This document shows, piece by piece, positions 1 to 6,378 of a stretch of 6,967 nt of DNA. Position 1 is the first letter of the stretch, and each line of letters starts with the position of its first letter. The DNA is taken from the NCBI GenBank assembly GCA_021203285.1, contig JAJQBM010000079.1, positions 1-6,967 of the forward strand, read 5' to 3'. The translations under genes were made by a program, and so were the position numbers. The DNA comes from Clostridiales bacterium (lineage in GTDB: Bacteria > Bacillota > Clostridia > Lachnospirales > Lachnospiraceae). The notes below the pieces were generated by a model that worked only from the letters and a program-made list of their open reading frames with translations, did not search any database and was not told where the DNA came from.

Positions 1-199
1 GTTCTACATCATCCTCCACCATAGCGTAGATGACCTCGTCTCCGTCTGTCTGTATCTCTTTTAAAATGTACGCATAGGAATCCTCCTCCTCATCCTCCGT
101 CACGAGAAGATAGGAAACTCCTCCGATACATGTCTGCTCCAGTACATAAAACAAAACCTCTTCCCCCGAATCGGGGTCTGTAAAACGAATATTTTCCAT
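1..199 (-). CDS. DUF1292 family small acidic protein (3' end cut by window edge)
   Basis: This is the first 66 codons of a short acidic protein. The start is ATG at 199-197, preceded by a GAAGG-like ribosome binding site that overlaps the ruvX stop; only 9 bases separate the two genes. The protein begins MENIRFTDPDSGEEVLFYVL, has an acidic run (TEDEEEDSYAYIL) near residues 34-46 and continues into a DEVIYAMVEDD segment. This pattern matches the DUF1292 family (B. subtilis YrzB-like), whose members are about 90 residues and of unknown function. The family usually follows ireB and ruvX, exactly as here, which supports the call. No signal peptide or membrane segment is visible, so a cytoplasmic location is inferred. 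The C-terminus lies outside the window. Confidence 0.85.
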   Translation of the reverse strand, partial: MENIRFTDPDSGEEVLFYVLEQTCIGGVSYLLVTEDEEEDSYAYILKEIQTDGDEVIYAMVEDDVE

Positions 200-208
200 A
201 AAAAACCT

Positions 209-634
209 TCACTCTTTCTTCAGCGAATCCAGATAACCCTGCAGAATAAAGACCGCTGCCAGTTCATCCACATAATCCTTGCGGTTTTCCCTGCGAATCC
301 CGGCCTCGATCATCGCGCGGTCCGTCATCACGGTGGTCAGCCGCTCATCCGAGAGAACAACCTCCAGGCCGATCGGTCTGACCAGCAGGTCGCGGAACTG
401 ATCGGTCTGCTCGCAACGCTCTCCCTCCGTATTGTTCATATGCTTCGGATAACCGAGGATGATCTTCTCCACCTCATACTCCCGGATCAGCTCCTCGATC
501 CGGGCAAGGGTCTGCCTCAGCTTCCCCGCCGACTTTCTCCGGATAATCTCCACACCCTGCGCAGTAAGAAACAAAGGGTCGCTCACCGCAACCCCCACCG
601 TTTTGGAACCGAAATCAAGACCCATCAGGCGCAT
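209..634 (-). CDS. ruvX: RuvX/YqgF family RNase H-fold nuclease (putative Holliday junction resolvase, pre-16S rRNA processing)
   Basis: A 141-residue protein of normal family length with an RNase H-like fold. The N-terminal [14 protein letters not shown] strand carries the first acidic residue (Asp7), SDERLTT carries Glu97, and [16 protein letters not shown] carries Asp123; these are the expected metal-binding positions. Family members are described as putative Holliday junction resolvases, and the E. coli protein YqgF is implicated in maturation of the 16S rRNA 5' end. Cytoplasmic. The ATG at 634 lies inside the last codons of ireB, giving a 10-base overlap and probable translational coupling. 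A second in-frame ATG at codon 4 is possible, but the MRLMGLDFG start is typical. No defects seen. Confidence 0.95.
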   Translation of the reverse strand: MRLMGLDFGSKTVGVAVSDPLFLTAQGVEIIRRKSAGKLRQTLARIEELIREYEVEKIILGYPKHMNNTEGERCEQTDQFRDLLVRPIGLEVVLSDERLTTVMTDRAMIEAGIRRENRKDYVDELAAVFILQGYLDSLKKE

Positions 635-909
635 CCGTCATTCTCCCGTTCCCATGAGTGTTTCTCAACATAGTCCTTTAAAAGCTCCTCGACCAGCTCG
701 TCCCGCTCCACCTTCATGATCAGGCTCCGCGCGTTTTTGTGGCTGGTGATGTATGTAGGATCTCCCGACATGATATAGCCGACGATCTGGTTGATCGGGC
801 TGTAGCCCTTCTCGAGCATCGCCCGGTAGACAATCTCCAGCACATCCTCCACCTTCAGCTCCGGAGCTTTCTGAACCTTAAAATACTGCGTGTTGGTTAA
901 ATTCTGCAT
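625..909 (-). CDS. ireB: IreB family regulatory phosphoprotein (UPF0297/DUF965)
   Basis: A 94-residue protein with the signature of the IreB family: [20 protein letters not shown] followed by [19 protein letters not shown] (about residues 34-72). In Enterococcus faecalis IreB is a substrate of the PASTA-domain Ser/Thr kinase IreK, is phosphorylated on N-terminal threonines, and affects cephalosporin resistance. Here Thr5 and Thr7 lie in the equivalent N-terminal segment ([10 protein letters not shown]) and are plausible phosphosites by inference. The ATG at 909 is preceded by a purine-rich AGGAAGGG site. It is first in an ireB-ruvX-DUF1292 operon, an order also seen in Bacillus (yrzL-yrrK-yrzB). 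Length and core motif are intact. Confidence 0.93.
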   Translation of the reverse strand: MQNLTNTQYFKVQKAPELKVEDVLEIVYRAMLEKGYSPINQIVGYIMSGDPTYITSHKNARSLIMKVERDELVEELLKDYVEKHSWERENDGCA

Positions 910-952
910 TTCCCTTCCTCGTCATACACGTAAAAAATACCGGTTTTCATCT

Positions 953-981
953 ATTCTAAACTAATAATCGGAAAAATTCAA
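953..981 (-). promoter_or_regulatory. Candidate sigma-A promoter for ireB-ruvX-DUF1292
   Basis: Read on the minus strand, TTGAAT (981-976) and TAGAAT (958-953) are separated by exactly 17 bases. They match the -35 and -10 consensus at 4/6 and 5/6 positions. The -10 includes the mtaB stop codon, TAG at 958-956. Transcription would start near 946 and leave a leader of roughly 35-40 bases before ireB. No terminator separates mtaB from ireB, so read-through from mtaB is also possible. Pattern only; no experimental support. Confidence 0.5.
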
Positions 982-2260
982 CCTTCATTATCCGGTTTTG
1001 CATAGATTCCTCTGTCTGGAACCATGTTTTCACATACTCCGGCGTGAAACCTTCCCACCATGTCTCCCCGTTTACCCGAACGGGTTCCTCAAACAGCGCC
1101 TCCACCGTGCGCCCCTCATACCACGCGCAAAACCGCTCTTTCTGCTCTCCGGTGATCTCCATCAGCCGGTGGCTCCGCTCTGTCTTGACGCTCTCCGGCA
1201 GGTGTCCCTCCATCCGGTCTGCCGCCGTCCCGTGCCGTCTGGAATATTTAAACACATGAATCTCGTAAAAATCAACCTTTTGTACAAACGAGCAGTTCTC
1301 GGCAAACTCCTCATCCGTCTACCCCGGAAATCCGACAATGATATCAGTGGTCAGCGCCGGATGTTTATAGTATTGCCGCAAAAGCTCACATTTATGATAA
1401 TATTCTTCTGTAGCGTACCGGCGGTTCATCCGGCGCAGCACCGTGTCGCTTCCGCTCTGAAGGGAAAGATGAAAATGCGGGCAGACCTTCTCCATCCCTG
1501 CCAGCGCCCGGACAAAATCCTCCGTGATGATTCCCGGCTCCAGCGACCCCAGACGAATGCGGCTGATGCCCTCCACCGCATGGACGGCACGGATCAGATC
1601 TAAAAGGCTGCAGCCCAGATCAAGCCCATAGGAGCTCAGGTGGATGCCGGTCAGAACAATCTCACGGAATTCGTTTCGGGCCAGCTCATCCGTCTCACGC
1701 ACAACATCCTCCATCCGGCGGCTGCGCGCCCGCCCCCTGGCATACGGAATCACACAGTAGGTACAAAACTGGTTGCATCCGTCCTGCACCTTCAGAAAAG
1801 CGCGGGTGTGATCCGCGGGATGGTCGACTTTCAGCTCCTCATAATCCTGCCCCGGCCGGTTGATATCAAGAACCGCTCTCGTCTGTTTGGCACTTTCCGG
1901 AGCGCTGACAGACCGGTTTTTCTCATAATCCTCAATCAGAGCGATCAAATCCTGCTTGCGGTTGTTCCCGATCACAATGTCAACCGCCATGTCCTCCGCC
2001 GCCTGATCCGGGTTTGTCTGGACATAACATCCCGCGGCCACCACGATCGCGTCCGGGTTTAATTTCCGAGCGCGGTGGACCATCTGGCGCGACTTTCGAT
2101 CCGCCATATTCGTGACCGAGCAGGTGTTGATCACATACAGATCGGCCTCCTCGTGAAAGGGGACGATCTCGTATCCCGACTGCTCCAGCATCTGCCGCAT
2201 CGCTTCGGTTTCATATGCGTTTACTTTACAGCCCAGACTGTGAAGCGCCGCGCGTTTCAT
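956..2260 (-). pseudogene. mtaB: tRNA (t6A37) methylthiotransferase MtaB, interrupted by an in-frame TAG
   Basis: MtaB is a radical-SAM enzyme that adds a methylthio group to t6A37 of tRNA, giving ms2t6A. The 435-codon frame has normal family length. The N-terminal methylthiotransferase domain supplies Cys11 (HSLGCKVNAYETE), Cys47 (VINTCSVTN) and Cys78 (AAGCYVQTNP) for the auxiliary Fe-S cluster. The radical-SAM CxxxCxxC is Cys162/166/169 (DGCNQFCTYC). After GFPG (residue 313) codon 314 is TAG, and the same frame continues with TDEEF, HVFKYSRR and the C-terminal TRAM-like part to the stop at 958-956. Relatives have GFPGET here, so a GAG-to-TAG change explains the break. Translation would give a 313-residue protein lacking the end of the radical-SAM barrel and TRAM, probably inactive. 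The start has AAAGGAG five bases upstream. No strong promoter was found; TATAAA about 40 bases upstream is a weak -10 candidate. Confidence 0.9.
1319..1321 (-). other. Premature amber codon in mtaB
   Basis: Codon 314 of mtaB reads TAG directly after the GFPG motif. Flanking codons remain in the same frame on both sides: positions 2260 and 1255 share a frame, and the downstream protein continues the family sequence at once. It is therefore a nonsense substitution (one base from GAG, Glu) and not a frameshift. TAG is the normal stop of rsmE, thiI, the HPr-like gene and mtaB itself in this window, so general reassignment of TAG is unlikely. Confidence 0.9.
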
Positions 2261-2316
2261 GGCAGCTCCTTTCTCCGCTCTGTGCGGCGGTATCTGATTT
2301 TATACACAAAGTCCGG

Positions 2317-2345
2317 TTGACTTTTCGGATAAATCACGATAGTAT
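2317..2345 (+). promoter_or_regulatory. Sigma-A-type promoter of the HPr-like gene
   Basis: TTGACT (2317-2322) and TAGTAT (2340-2345) are separated by an ideal 17-base spacer, matching the -35 at 5/6 and the -10 at 4/6 positions. Transcription would begin near 2352, giving a leader of about 40 bases. A strong GGGGAGG ribosome binding site (2377-2383) sits 8 bases before the ATG. The -10 overlaps a GTATAC palindrome. The promoter lies in the 131-base divergent region shared with mtaB. No clear operator or riboswitch was recognised there. Confidence 0.7.
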
Positions 2346-2391
2346 ACAAACGGTACTACACTGGTTTTGAACTTTTGGGGAGGTATTTATT

Positions 2392-2628
2392 ATGAAGAAA
2401 GTTCTGGTGTCCTTAAATTCCATTGACAAGGTCAAAAGTTTTGTCAAGGATATTTCCCGGTTTGATTATGACTTTGATCTGATTTCCGGCAGATATGTGA
2501 TCGATGCCAAGTCTCTGCTCGGCATTTTCAGCCTTGACCTGTCAAGGCCGATCGAGCTCTCTATCCATGCCGACGATGCACAGGCGGATGAGGTCATCGC
2601 ATCGCTGGAAACGTATCTTGCAAAGTAG
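2392..2628 (+). CDS. HPr-like protein lacking the catalytic histidine
   Basis: A 78-residue protein that aligns without gaps to HPr, the phosphocarrier of the sugar phosphotransferase system. FDYDFDLISGRYVIDAKSLLGIFSLDL (residues 24-50) corresponds to B. subtilis HPr around Tyr29-Ile55, placing Ser41 at the HPr-kinase target Ser46. The HPr phospho-histidine motif (GIHARPA) is absent: the His15 position is Ser10, the Arg17 position is Asp12, and the only His is at residue 59. It therefore cannot pass phosphate from Enzyme I the normal way. A regulatory role through the serine face, like Crh in Bacillus, is possible but unproven. It is the only plus-strand gene here, monocistronic, with its own promoter and terminator. 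Soluble; no signal or membrane segment. Database entries often label such proteins simply as HPr family. Confidence 0.85.
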   Translation: MKKVLVSLNSIDKVKSFVKDISRFDYDFDLISGRYVIDAKSLLGIFSLDLSRPIELSIHADDAQADEVIASLETYLAK

Positions 2629-2662
2629 GATATCCGCGCAATACGATTAATGGAAGAATCAG

Positions 2663-2699
2663 AACGGGGATCCGGCTCACAGGCCGGGTGCCCGTTTTT
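2663..2699 (+). terminator. Rho-independent terminator of the HPr-like gene
   Basis: An AACGGG arm (2663-2668) pairs with CCCGTT (2691-2696). The inner CCGGC/GCCGG stem closes a six-base loop (TCACAG), with one G-G mismatch and a G-T pair between the two stem blocks. A T-run (2695-2699) follows immediately. It lies 34 bases after the HPr-like stop. From the minus strand the hairpin also lies downstream of thiI, but there it is followed by CTGATTCTT rather than a T-run, so it would be a weaker stop for that operon. Confidence 0.85.
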
Positions 2700-2740
2700 C
2701 ATGTCATAAAACACTCACGGTTCATTTCATGTAAAAAATC

Positions 2741-3922
2741 CTACGGCCGCACTTCCACCGTCTCCGTCGTCCGGATCGCCGTCTCTACCAGCTCGTCGAT
2801 TTTCTCACTCAGCTTCTTCTCCGATCGGTGAATCACATTGAGATTCGGCTTTGTCACCGGATGCTTTGCGACAAAGATGGTGCAGCAGTCCTCGTAGGGT
2901 AAAATGGATGTCTCATAAGTATCGATCTTTTCCGATATCTCGATAATGTCATTTTTGTCAAACGCGATCAGCGGCCGGTAGACCGGCATCGTGCAGACCT
3001 CATTGGTCGCCGCGAGGGACTTCATGGTCTGACTCGCCACCTGTCCGATGCTCTCCCCGGTAATCAGGCCGAGGCAGCCGGTCTCCTGCGCAAAATGCTC
3101 CGCAATCTTCATCATATAGCGGCGCATGATGATCGTCAGCTCGTCGTGCGGGCATTTATCGTAAATATATAGCTGGATATCCGTAAAGTTCACGATGTTG
3201 AGGCGAATCGGCCCGCTGTAACGCGCCACAATCTTCGCCAGATCGACCACCTTCTGCTTCGCCCGCTCGCTGGTGTACGGCGGCGCGTGAAAATAGGTCG
3301 CCTCGATGGTGACGCCGCGCTTCGCGATCATATATCCGGCCACCGGACTGTCAATACCGCCGGAAAGAAGGAGCATGGCCTTCCCGGCCGTCCCCACGGG
3401 CATACCGCCCGGGCCCGGAATGGTCTCAGAGTAAATATTCAAACGGTTCCGAAGCTCCACATTCAGCAGGATCTCCGGGTTGTGGACATCGACGCGCATC
3501 TTCGGATATGCCCCCAGAATGGCGCCGCCCAGCTCCGCGTTGATCTCCTGCGAGTTGAATGGAAAGCTCTTATCCGCGCGCCGGGCAAAAACCTTGAAGC
3601 TTTTTGAGGAATCCGGATAGACCGCCTCCATGTAAGCCAGCACATCTCGCCGAATCTGCTGCATATCAACCAGATCCACCTGCCACATCGGGCAGATGCC
3701 AACGATACCGAACACTTTTTTCAGTGCCTCCACGGTCTCCTCGTAATCATAGTCTCCCGCCGCCGTGATATAAATGCGCCCGCGCTCCGTCGTGATCTCA
3801 AACTCGCCCTCCACATGGGTCAGGGCGTGGGAGATGTTGCGGATGAGGGCCTCCTCGAAAACGTGACGGTTTTTTCCTTTGATGGCGATCTCGCCGTATT
3901 TGATTAAAAATGCCTGAAACTT
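2741..3922 (-). CDS. thiI: tRNA 4-thiouridine synthase ThiI (no standard start codon)
   Basis: ThiI adenylates U8 of tRNA and inserts sulfur to make 4-thiouridine; it can also serve thiamine thiazole synthesis. The 393-codon product starts with AFLIKYGEIAIKGKNR (ferredoxin-like N-domain), continues through a THUMP region (about 60-165), and has the ATP-binding PP-loop SGGIDS (187-192) and the conserved GESIGQVASQT (289-299). PYEDCCTIF carries Cys346/347. There is no C-terminal rhodanese domain, so it is the short, Bacillus-type form. The neighbouring cysteine desulfurase fits as direct sulfur donor. Start problem: AAAGGAG sits five bases upstream of AAG (3922-3920), exactly where ATG is expected. 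No ATG, GTG or TTG occurs in frame between the end of the upstream gene and codon 37. The frame is open further upstream to 4234, but that part is antisense-like sequence over the desulfurase. Expression therefore depends on a rare start or a base error. Confidence 0.9.
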   Translation of the reverse strand, partial: KFQAFLIKYGEIAIKGKNRHVFEEALIRNISHALTHVEGEFEITTERGRIYITAAGDYDYEETVEALKKVFGIVGICPMWQVDLVDMQQIRRDVLAYMEAVYPDSSKSFKVFARRADKSFPFNSQEINAELGGAILGAYPKMRVDVHNPEILLNVELRNRLNIYSETIPGPGGMPVGTAGKAMLLLSGGIDSPVAGYMIAKRGVTIEATYFHAPPYTSERAKQKVVDLAKIVARYSGPIRLNIVNFTDIQLYIYDKCPHDELTIIMRRYMMKIAEHFAQETGCLGLITGESIGQVASQTMKSLAATNEVCTMPVYRPLIAFDKNDIIEISEKIDTYETSILPYEDCCTIFVAKHPVTKPNLNVIHRSEKKLSEKIDELVETAIRTTETVEVRP

Positions 3923-3927
3923 GAGGG

Positions 3928-3934
3928 CTCCTTT
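3928..3934 (-). promoter_or_regulatory. thiI ribosome binding site next to an AAG triplet
   Basis: AAAGGAG on the minus strand ends five bases before AAG at 3922-3920. The intact-start mtaB gene has the same AAAGGAG with the same five-base gap before its ATG (2260). This identical arrangement marks AAG as the position of the lost or altered thiI start codon. Confidence 0.75.
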
Positions 3935-3953
3935 CCCTGTGTATATAAACCTG

Positions 3954-5108
3954 TCAAAATCGTCGATAGCGTCGCAGAACCGGCAATAGCTGTGCGAGTG
4001 TCTCACAGGTGTAGTCGAGCTCCTCCCGCGTGGTGCGGGTACTGAAGCTGAAGCGGAGTGTGGACTCCTGATGCTGCTTGTCCAATCCGATGGCCGGAAG
4101 CGTGGTTCCGGTCGCTGGGTGGCTGGAAGCGCAGGCGCTTCCGGCGGAGACATAGATCCCCCTGTCCTCCAGCGCGTGGAGGAGTACCTCGCTGCGCACA
4201 CCGGGAAAGCTTGCGCTGACAATGTGGGGCGCACTGTCTCTCCCGGTTTTTCTGTTGATGGAAACCTCGTCCATGGAGGCGAGCTTTTCCGCGAAGTATG
4301 TCTTCAGCGCATACAGCCTGTCCGTCTTTTTTTCCAGATCCGTGTAACTCTCCTGCGCCGCCACGCCCATTCCGGCAATGCCCGGCGCGTTGATGGTTCC
4401 GGAGCGCATATCCCTCTGCTGGCCGCCCCCGAAAATGATGGGGCGGATCTTTGTCTTTTCCTTTATATACAGAAAGCCGACACCCTTCGGCCCGTGGATC
4501 TTGTGTCCGCTCGCGGAGAGCAGGTCGATGTCCATGTTTTTCGGTGTGATCCGGAACTTTCCATATGCCTGAATGGCGTCCACATGAAAAATCGTGTGCG
4601 GGTTTTTCGCATGAATCCGTTTTCCGGCTTCCGCGACCGGCTCCAACGCACCCATCTCATTGTTCACCATCATAATGGAAACCAGAATCGTATCATCGTG
4701 CACCGCGTTTTCCAGCTCGTCGAGAGAAATCTCACCATTCGAATCAACCGGCAGCCACGAGATCTCAAATCCCTGTTCCTGCAAAAACAGCATGGCGTTT
4801 TTCACGGAGGGATGCTCGATCGCCGTGGTGATGATGTGCTTCCCGCTCCGCGCATTCGCAAGAGCCGTGACGATGATGGCCAGATTGTTGGACTCTGTAC
4901 CGCCGGAGGTGAAAACAATCTCTTTTTCCCGGCAGCGAAGGGTCTTTGCAATGGCCTCCGTCGCCTCTTTTACATATTTTTCCGCCTCCACGCCCTTCAT
5001 GTGCATGGAGGACGGGTTGCCGAAATCATCGGTCAGGAGTTTTTCCACAACCGCTGCCGCCGCGGGGGAACATGGCGTGGTGGCGGAGTTGTCCAGATAT
5101 GCTTCCAT
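3954..5108 (-). CDS. nifS: Cysteine desulfurase (NifS/IscS family), sulfur donor partner of ThiI
   Basis: A 384-residue PLP enzyme that removes sulfur from L-cysteine, forming alanine and an enzyme persulfide. MEAYLDNSATTP opens the protein. Visible active-site residues are His99 (AIEHPS), Asp177 and Gln180 (HVDAIQ), the PLP Schiff-base Lys203 (SASGHKIHGPKG), and the persulfide Cys326 in the mobile loop (SAGSACASSHP). Of two adjacent ATGs (5111 and 5108) the second is preferred: it gives about six bases from AGAGAGGA and the usual family start. The ribosome site overlaps the rsmE stop, and 12 bases separate the two genes, suggesting coupling. thiI follows after 31 bases. In B. subtilis the analogous NifZ-ThiI pair makes tRNA 4-thiouridine, so a dedicated role is inferred here rather than general Fe-S assembly; no IscU-like scaffold gene is nearby. 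Confidence 0.95.
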   Translation of the reverse strand: MEAYLDNSATTPCSPAAAAVVEKLLTDDFGNPSSMHMKGVEAEKYVKEATEAIAKTLRCREKEIVFTSGGTESNNLAIIVTALANARSGKHIITTAIEHPSVKNAMLFLQEQGFEISWLPVDSNGEISLDELENAVHDDTILVSIMMVNNEMGALEPVAEAGKRIHAKNPHTIFHVDAIQAYGKFRITPKNMDIDLLSASGHKIHGPKGVGFLYIKEKTKIRPIIFGGGQQRDMRSGTINAPGIAGMGVAAQESYTDLEKKTDRLYALKTYFAEKLASMDEVSINRKTGRDSAPHIVSASFPGVRSEVLLHALEDRGIYVSAGSACASSHPATGTTLPAIGLDKQHQESTLRFSFSTRTTREELDYTCETLAQLLPVLRRYRRF

Positions 5109-5120
5109 CATGGGTCCTCT

Positions 5121-5882
5121 CTAAAAAGTATTAAATTGCGAAGTCTCCGACGACTCCAGCCGGAGCATTACCGCCGAGAGGGCGCAGATGGCGGCTGTGT
5201 CTGTACGGAGGATCCGCCGTCCGAGGGAGATGGCGTTCATTGTGGTGCGTGCTTCTTCGATCTCGTCCGCGGAAAACCCGCCCTCCGGATCGATGAGGAT
5301 GCTAACGGATTGTCCGGGCTTCAGCCGGTTTAAAGCTGTCTCCGTGGTCTCCATCCCCTTCTCGTTCTCATAGGGTACGAGACGGACATCGCAGGTGTTA
5401 GCATAGGCCAGCGCGTCGTCATAGGTAATGACCGGACGAACCTTGGGGATAATGCTGCGCTTGGACTGCTTGGCCGCGCTCTCGCTGATGACCTGCCACC
5501 GCTTCACCTTTTTCTCCGCACGCTTTTCATCCAGCTTCACGACGCAGTACTGCATCGCAACCGGAATGATCTCATATACGCCGAGCTCCACCGCTTTCTG
5601 GACAATATAATCCATGCGGTCTCCCTTCGGCAATGCCTGAAACAGATAGATTTTTGCCGAAAGCTCTGTGCCCGGTGCCTCCTCGTCCAGAATATCCGCC
5701 TGTACAAAATCGTCGGTCATCTCCGCAATCTCGCAAAAGTAATCCTGTCCGGACTCACTGCTGACACGAATTTTCTCTCCCGCACGCATCCGCAGGACAT
5801 TTTTGATATGATTGACATCGCCGCCCGTGATGGTGATGTACTCTTTTCCGATCTGACTGTCTTCCACAAAAAACTGATGCAT
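5121..5882 (-). CDS. rsmE: 16S rRNA (uracil1498-N3)-methyltransferase RsmE
   Basis: A 253-residue SPOUT-class methyltransferase that makes m3U1498 in 16S rRNA using SAM. The N-terminal PUA-like region (about 1-70) includes HIKNVLRMRAGEKIRV. The trefoil-knot domain (about 73-245) has LFQALPKGDRMDYIVQKAVE, SESAAKQSKRSIIP, a modified knot motif LIDPEGGFSADEI (196-208) and LGRRILRTDTAAI (220-232). Relatives normally read IGPEGG; here Asp198 replaces the first Gly, and Gln-Tyr replaces the Glu-Arg usual before CVVKLD, so activity could be affected. The ATG at 5882 was chosen because GAGGAG lies four bases upstream and MHQFFVED is the typical start. In-frame ATGs further up (5918, 6068) would add unmatched residues overlapping or abutting prmA. 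It lies 76 bases after prmA and immediately before the cysteine desulfurase. Confidence 0.95.
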   Translation of the reverse strand: MHQFFVEDSQIGKEYITITGGDVNHIKNVLRMRAGEKIRVSSESGQDYFCEIAEMTDDFVQADILDEEAPGTELSAKIYLFQALPKGDRMDYIVQKAVELGVYEIIPVAMQYCVVKLDEKRAEKKVKRWQVISESAAKQSKRSIIPKVRPVITYDDALAYANTCDVRLVPYENEKGMETTETALNRLKPGQSVSILIDPEGGFSADEIEEARTTMNAISLGRRILRTDTAAICALSAVMLRLESSETSQFNTF

Positions 5883-5958
5883 GTCGCTCCTCATCTGTAT
5901 TCTGACCAACGCCGCCATTTCCAACCGGCCGTTCCGGCAAAAAAGGCGCCCTTCTCCG

Positions 5959-6378
5959 TCACTCGCGAATGGCCGTGATCCCGACCCACTCGCCCTGATG
6001 CGCAATCTCCGTGATGGTAAGCCCTGCCGCCTCAATGGCCGCAGCCACCTCATTCTCCTTAAAATCAATGATCCCGGAGGCGATAAAGAGCCCGCCCGGC
6101 TTCAGGAAGCGCGGAATCACCGGTGCGAGGGGAATGATCACGTCCGCGAGGATGTTCGCCACAGCGATATCGTAAGGCTTAACGCCGACCGTCTCCTGCA
6201 ATTTCACATCGTCAATAAGATTTCCCTCATAAAAATCTCCCTGCTCCCGGCTCAGGTGATTGACCGCAAAATTTTCATATGTGGAAGTCAGGCAATCCTC
6301 ATCAATGTCCGTCCCCGTCACATGGGCCGCGCCCAGCTTTAGACTGACAATGGACAAAATACCGCTGCCGCAACCCAC
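5959..6378 (-). other. prmA: PrmA (ribosomal protein L11 methyltransferase) C-terminal catalytic portion
   Basis: PrmA trimethylates ribosomal protein L11. The 139 residues here hold the Rossmann SAM fold: VGCGSGILSIVSLKLGA (motif I), GTDID (acidic motif II), FYEGNLIDD, the PrmA-specific NILADVIIP, LKPGGLFIASGIIDF and the terminal HQGEWVGITAIRE. Full-length relatives are about 300-320 residues, with roughly 170 residues before motif I that bind L11; these are missing. Position directly ahead of rsmE matches the usual prmA-rsmE order in clostridia, so this side of the junction is the native chromosomal context. Confidence 0.9.

Noticed and set aside
956..1255. A separate small gene downstream of mtaB
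   Set aside because: It is in the same frame as mtaB and continues the MtaB sequence including the TRAM-like end, so it is the 3' part of the interrupted gene.
1319..1321. TAG as a recoded sense codon
   Set aside because: TAG terminates rsmE, thiI, mtaB and the HPr-like gene at family-typical C-termini, and no special downstream stem-loop was recognised.
998..1603. A 201-codon plus-strand open frame
   Set aside because: It is antisense to mtaB and has shadow-frame composition, with no ribosome site or recognisable motif.
3923..4234. An N-terminal extension of ThiI starting at 4234
   Set aside because: The roughly 100 extra residues overlap the end of the cysteine desulfurase in another frame, are Arg/Ser/Pro rich, and have no ThiI counterpart.
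4071..5333. A 420-codon plus-strand open frame
   Set aside because: It lies antisense to the well-supported cysteine desulfurase and rsmE, is rich in Arg, His and Cys in the manner of shadow frames, and matches no family I recognise.
5925..5950. GC-rich inverted sequence between prmA and rsmE as a terminator
   Set aside because: Only a four-base GCCG/CGGC stem is clear, and the T-run lies on the upstream side for minus-strand transcription.
5883..6068. An N-terminal extension of RsmE starting at 6068 or 5918
   Set aside because: The 6068 start overlaps the PrmA coding end with Arg-rich sequence and lacks family match. The 5918 start adds 12 residues with a poor ribosome site, whereas 5882 has GAGGAG at good spacing.
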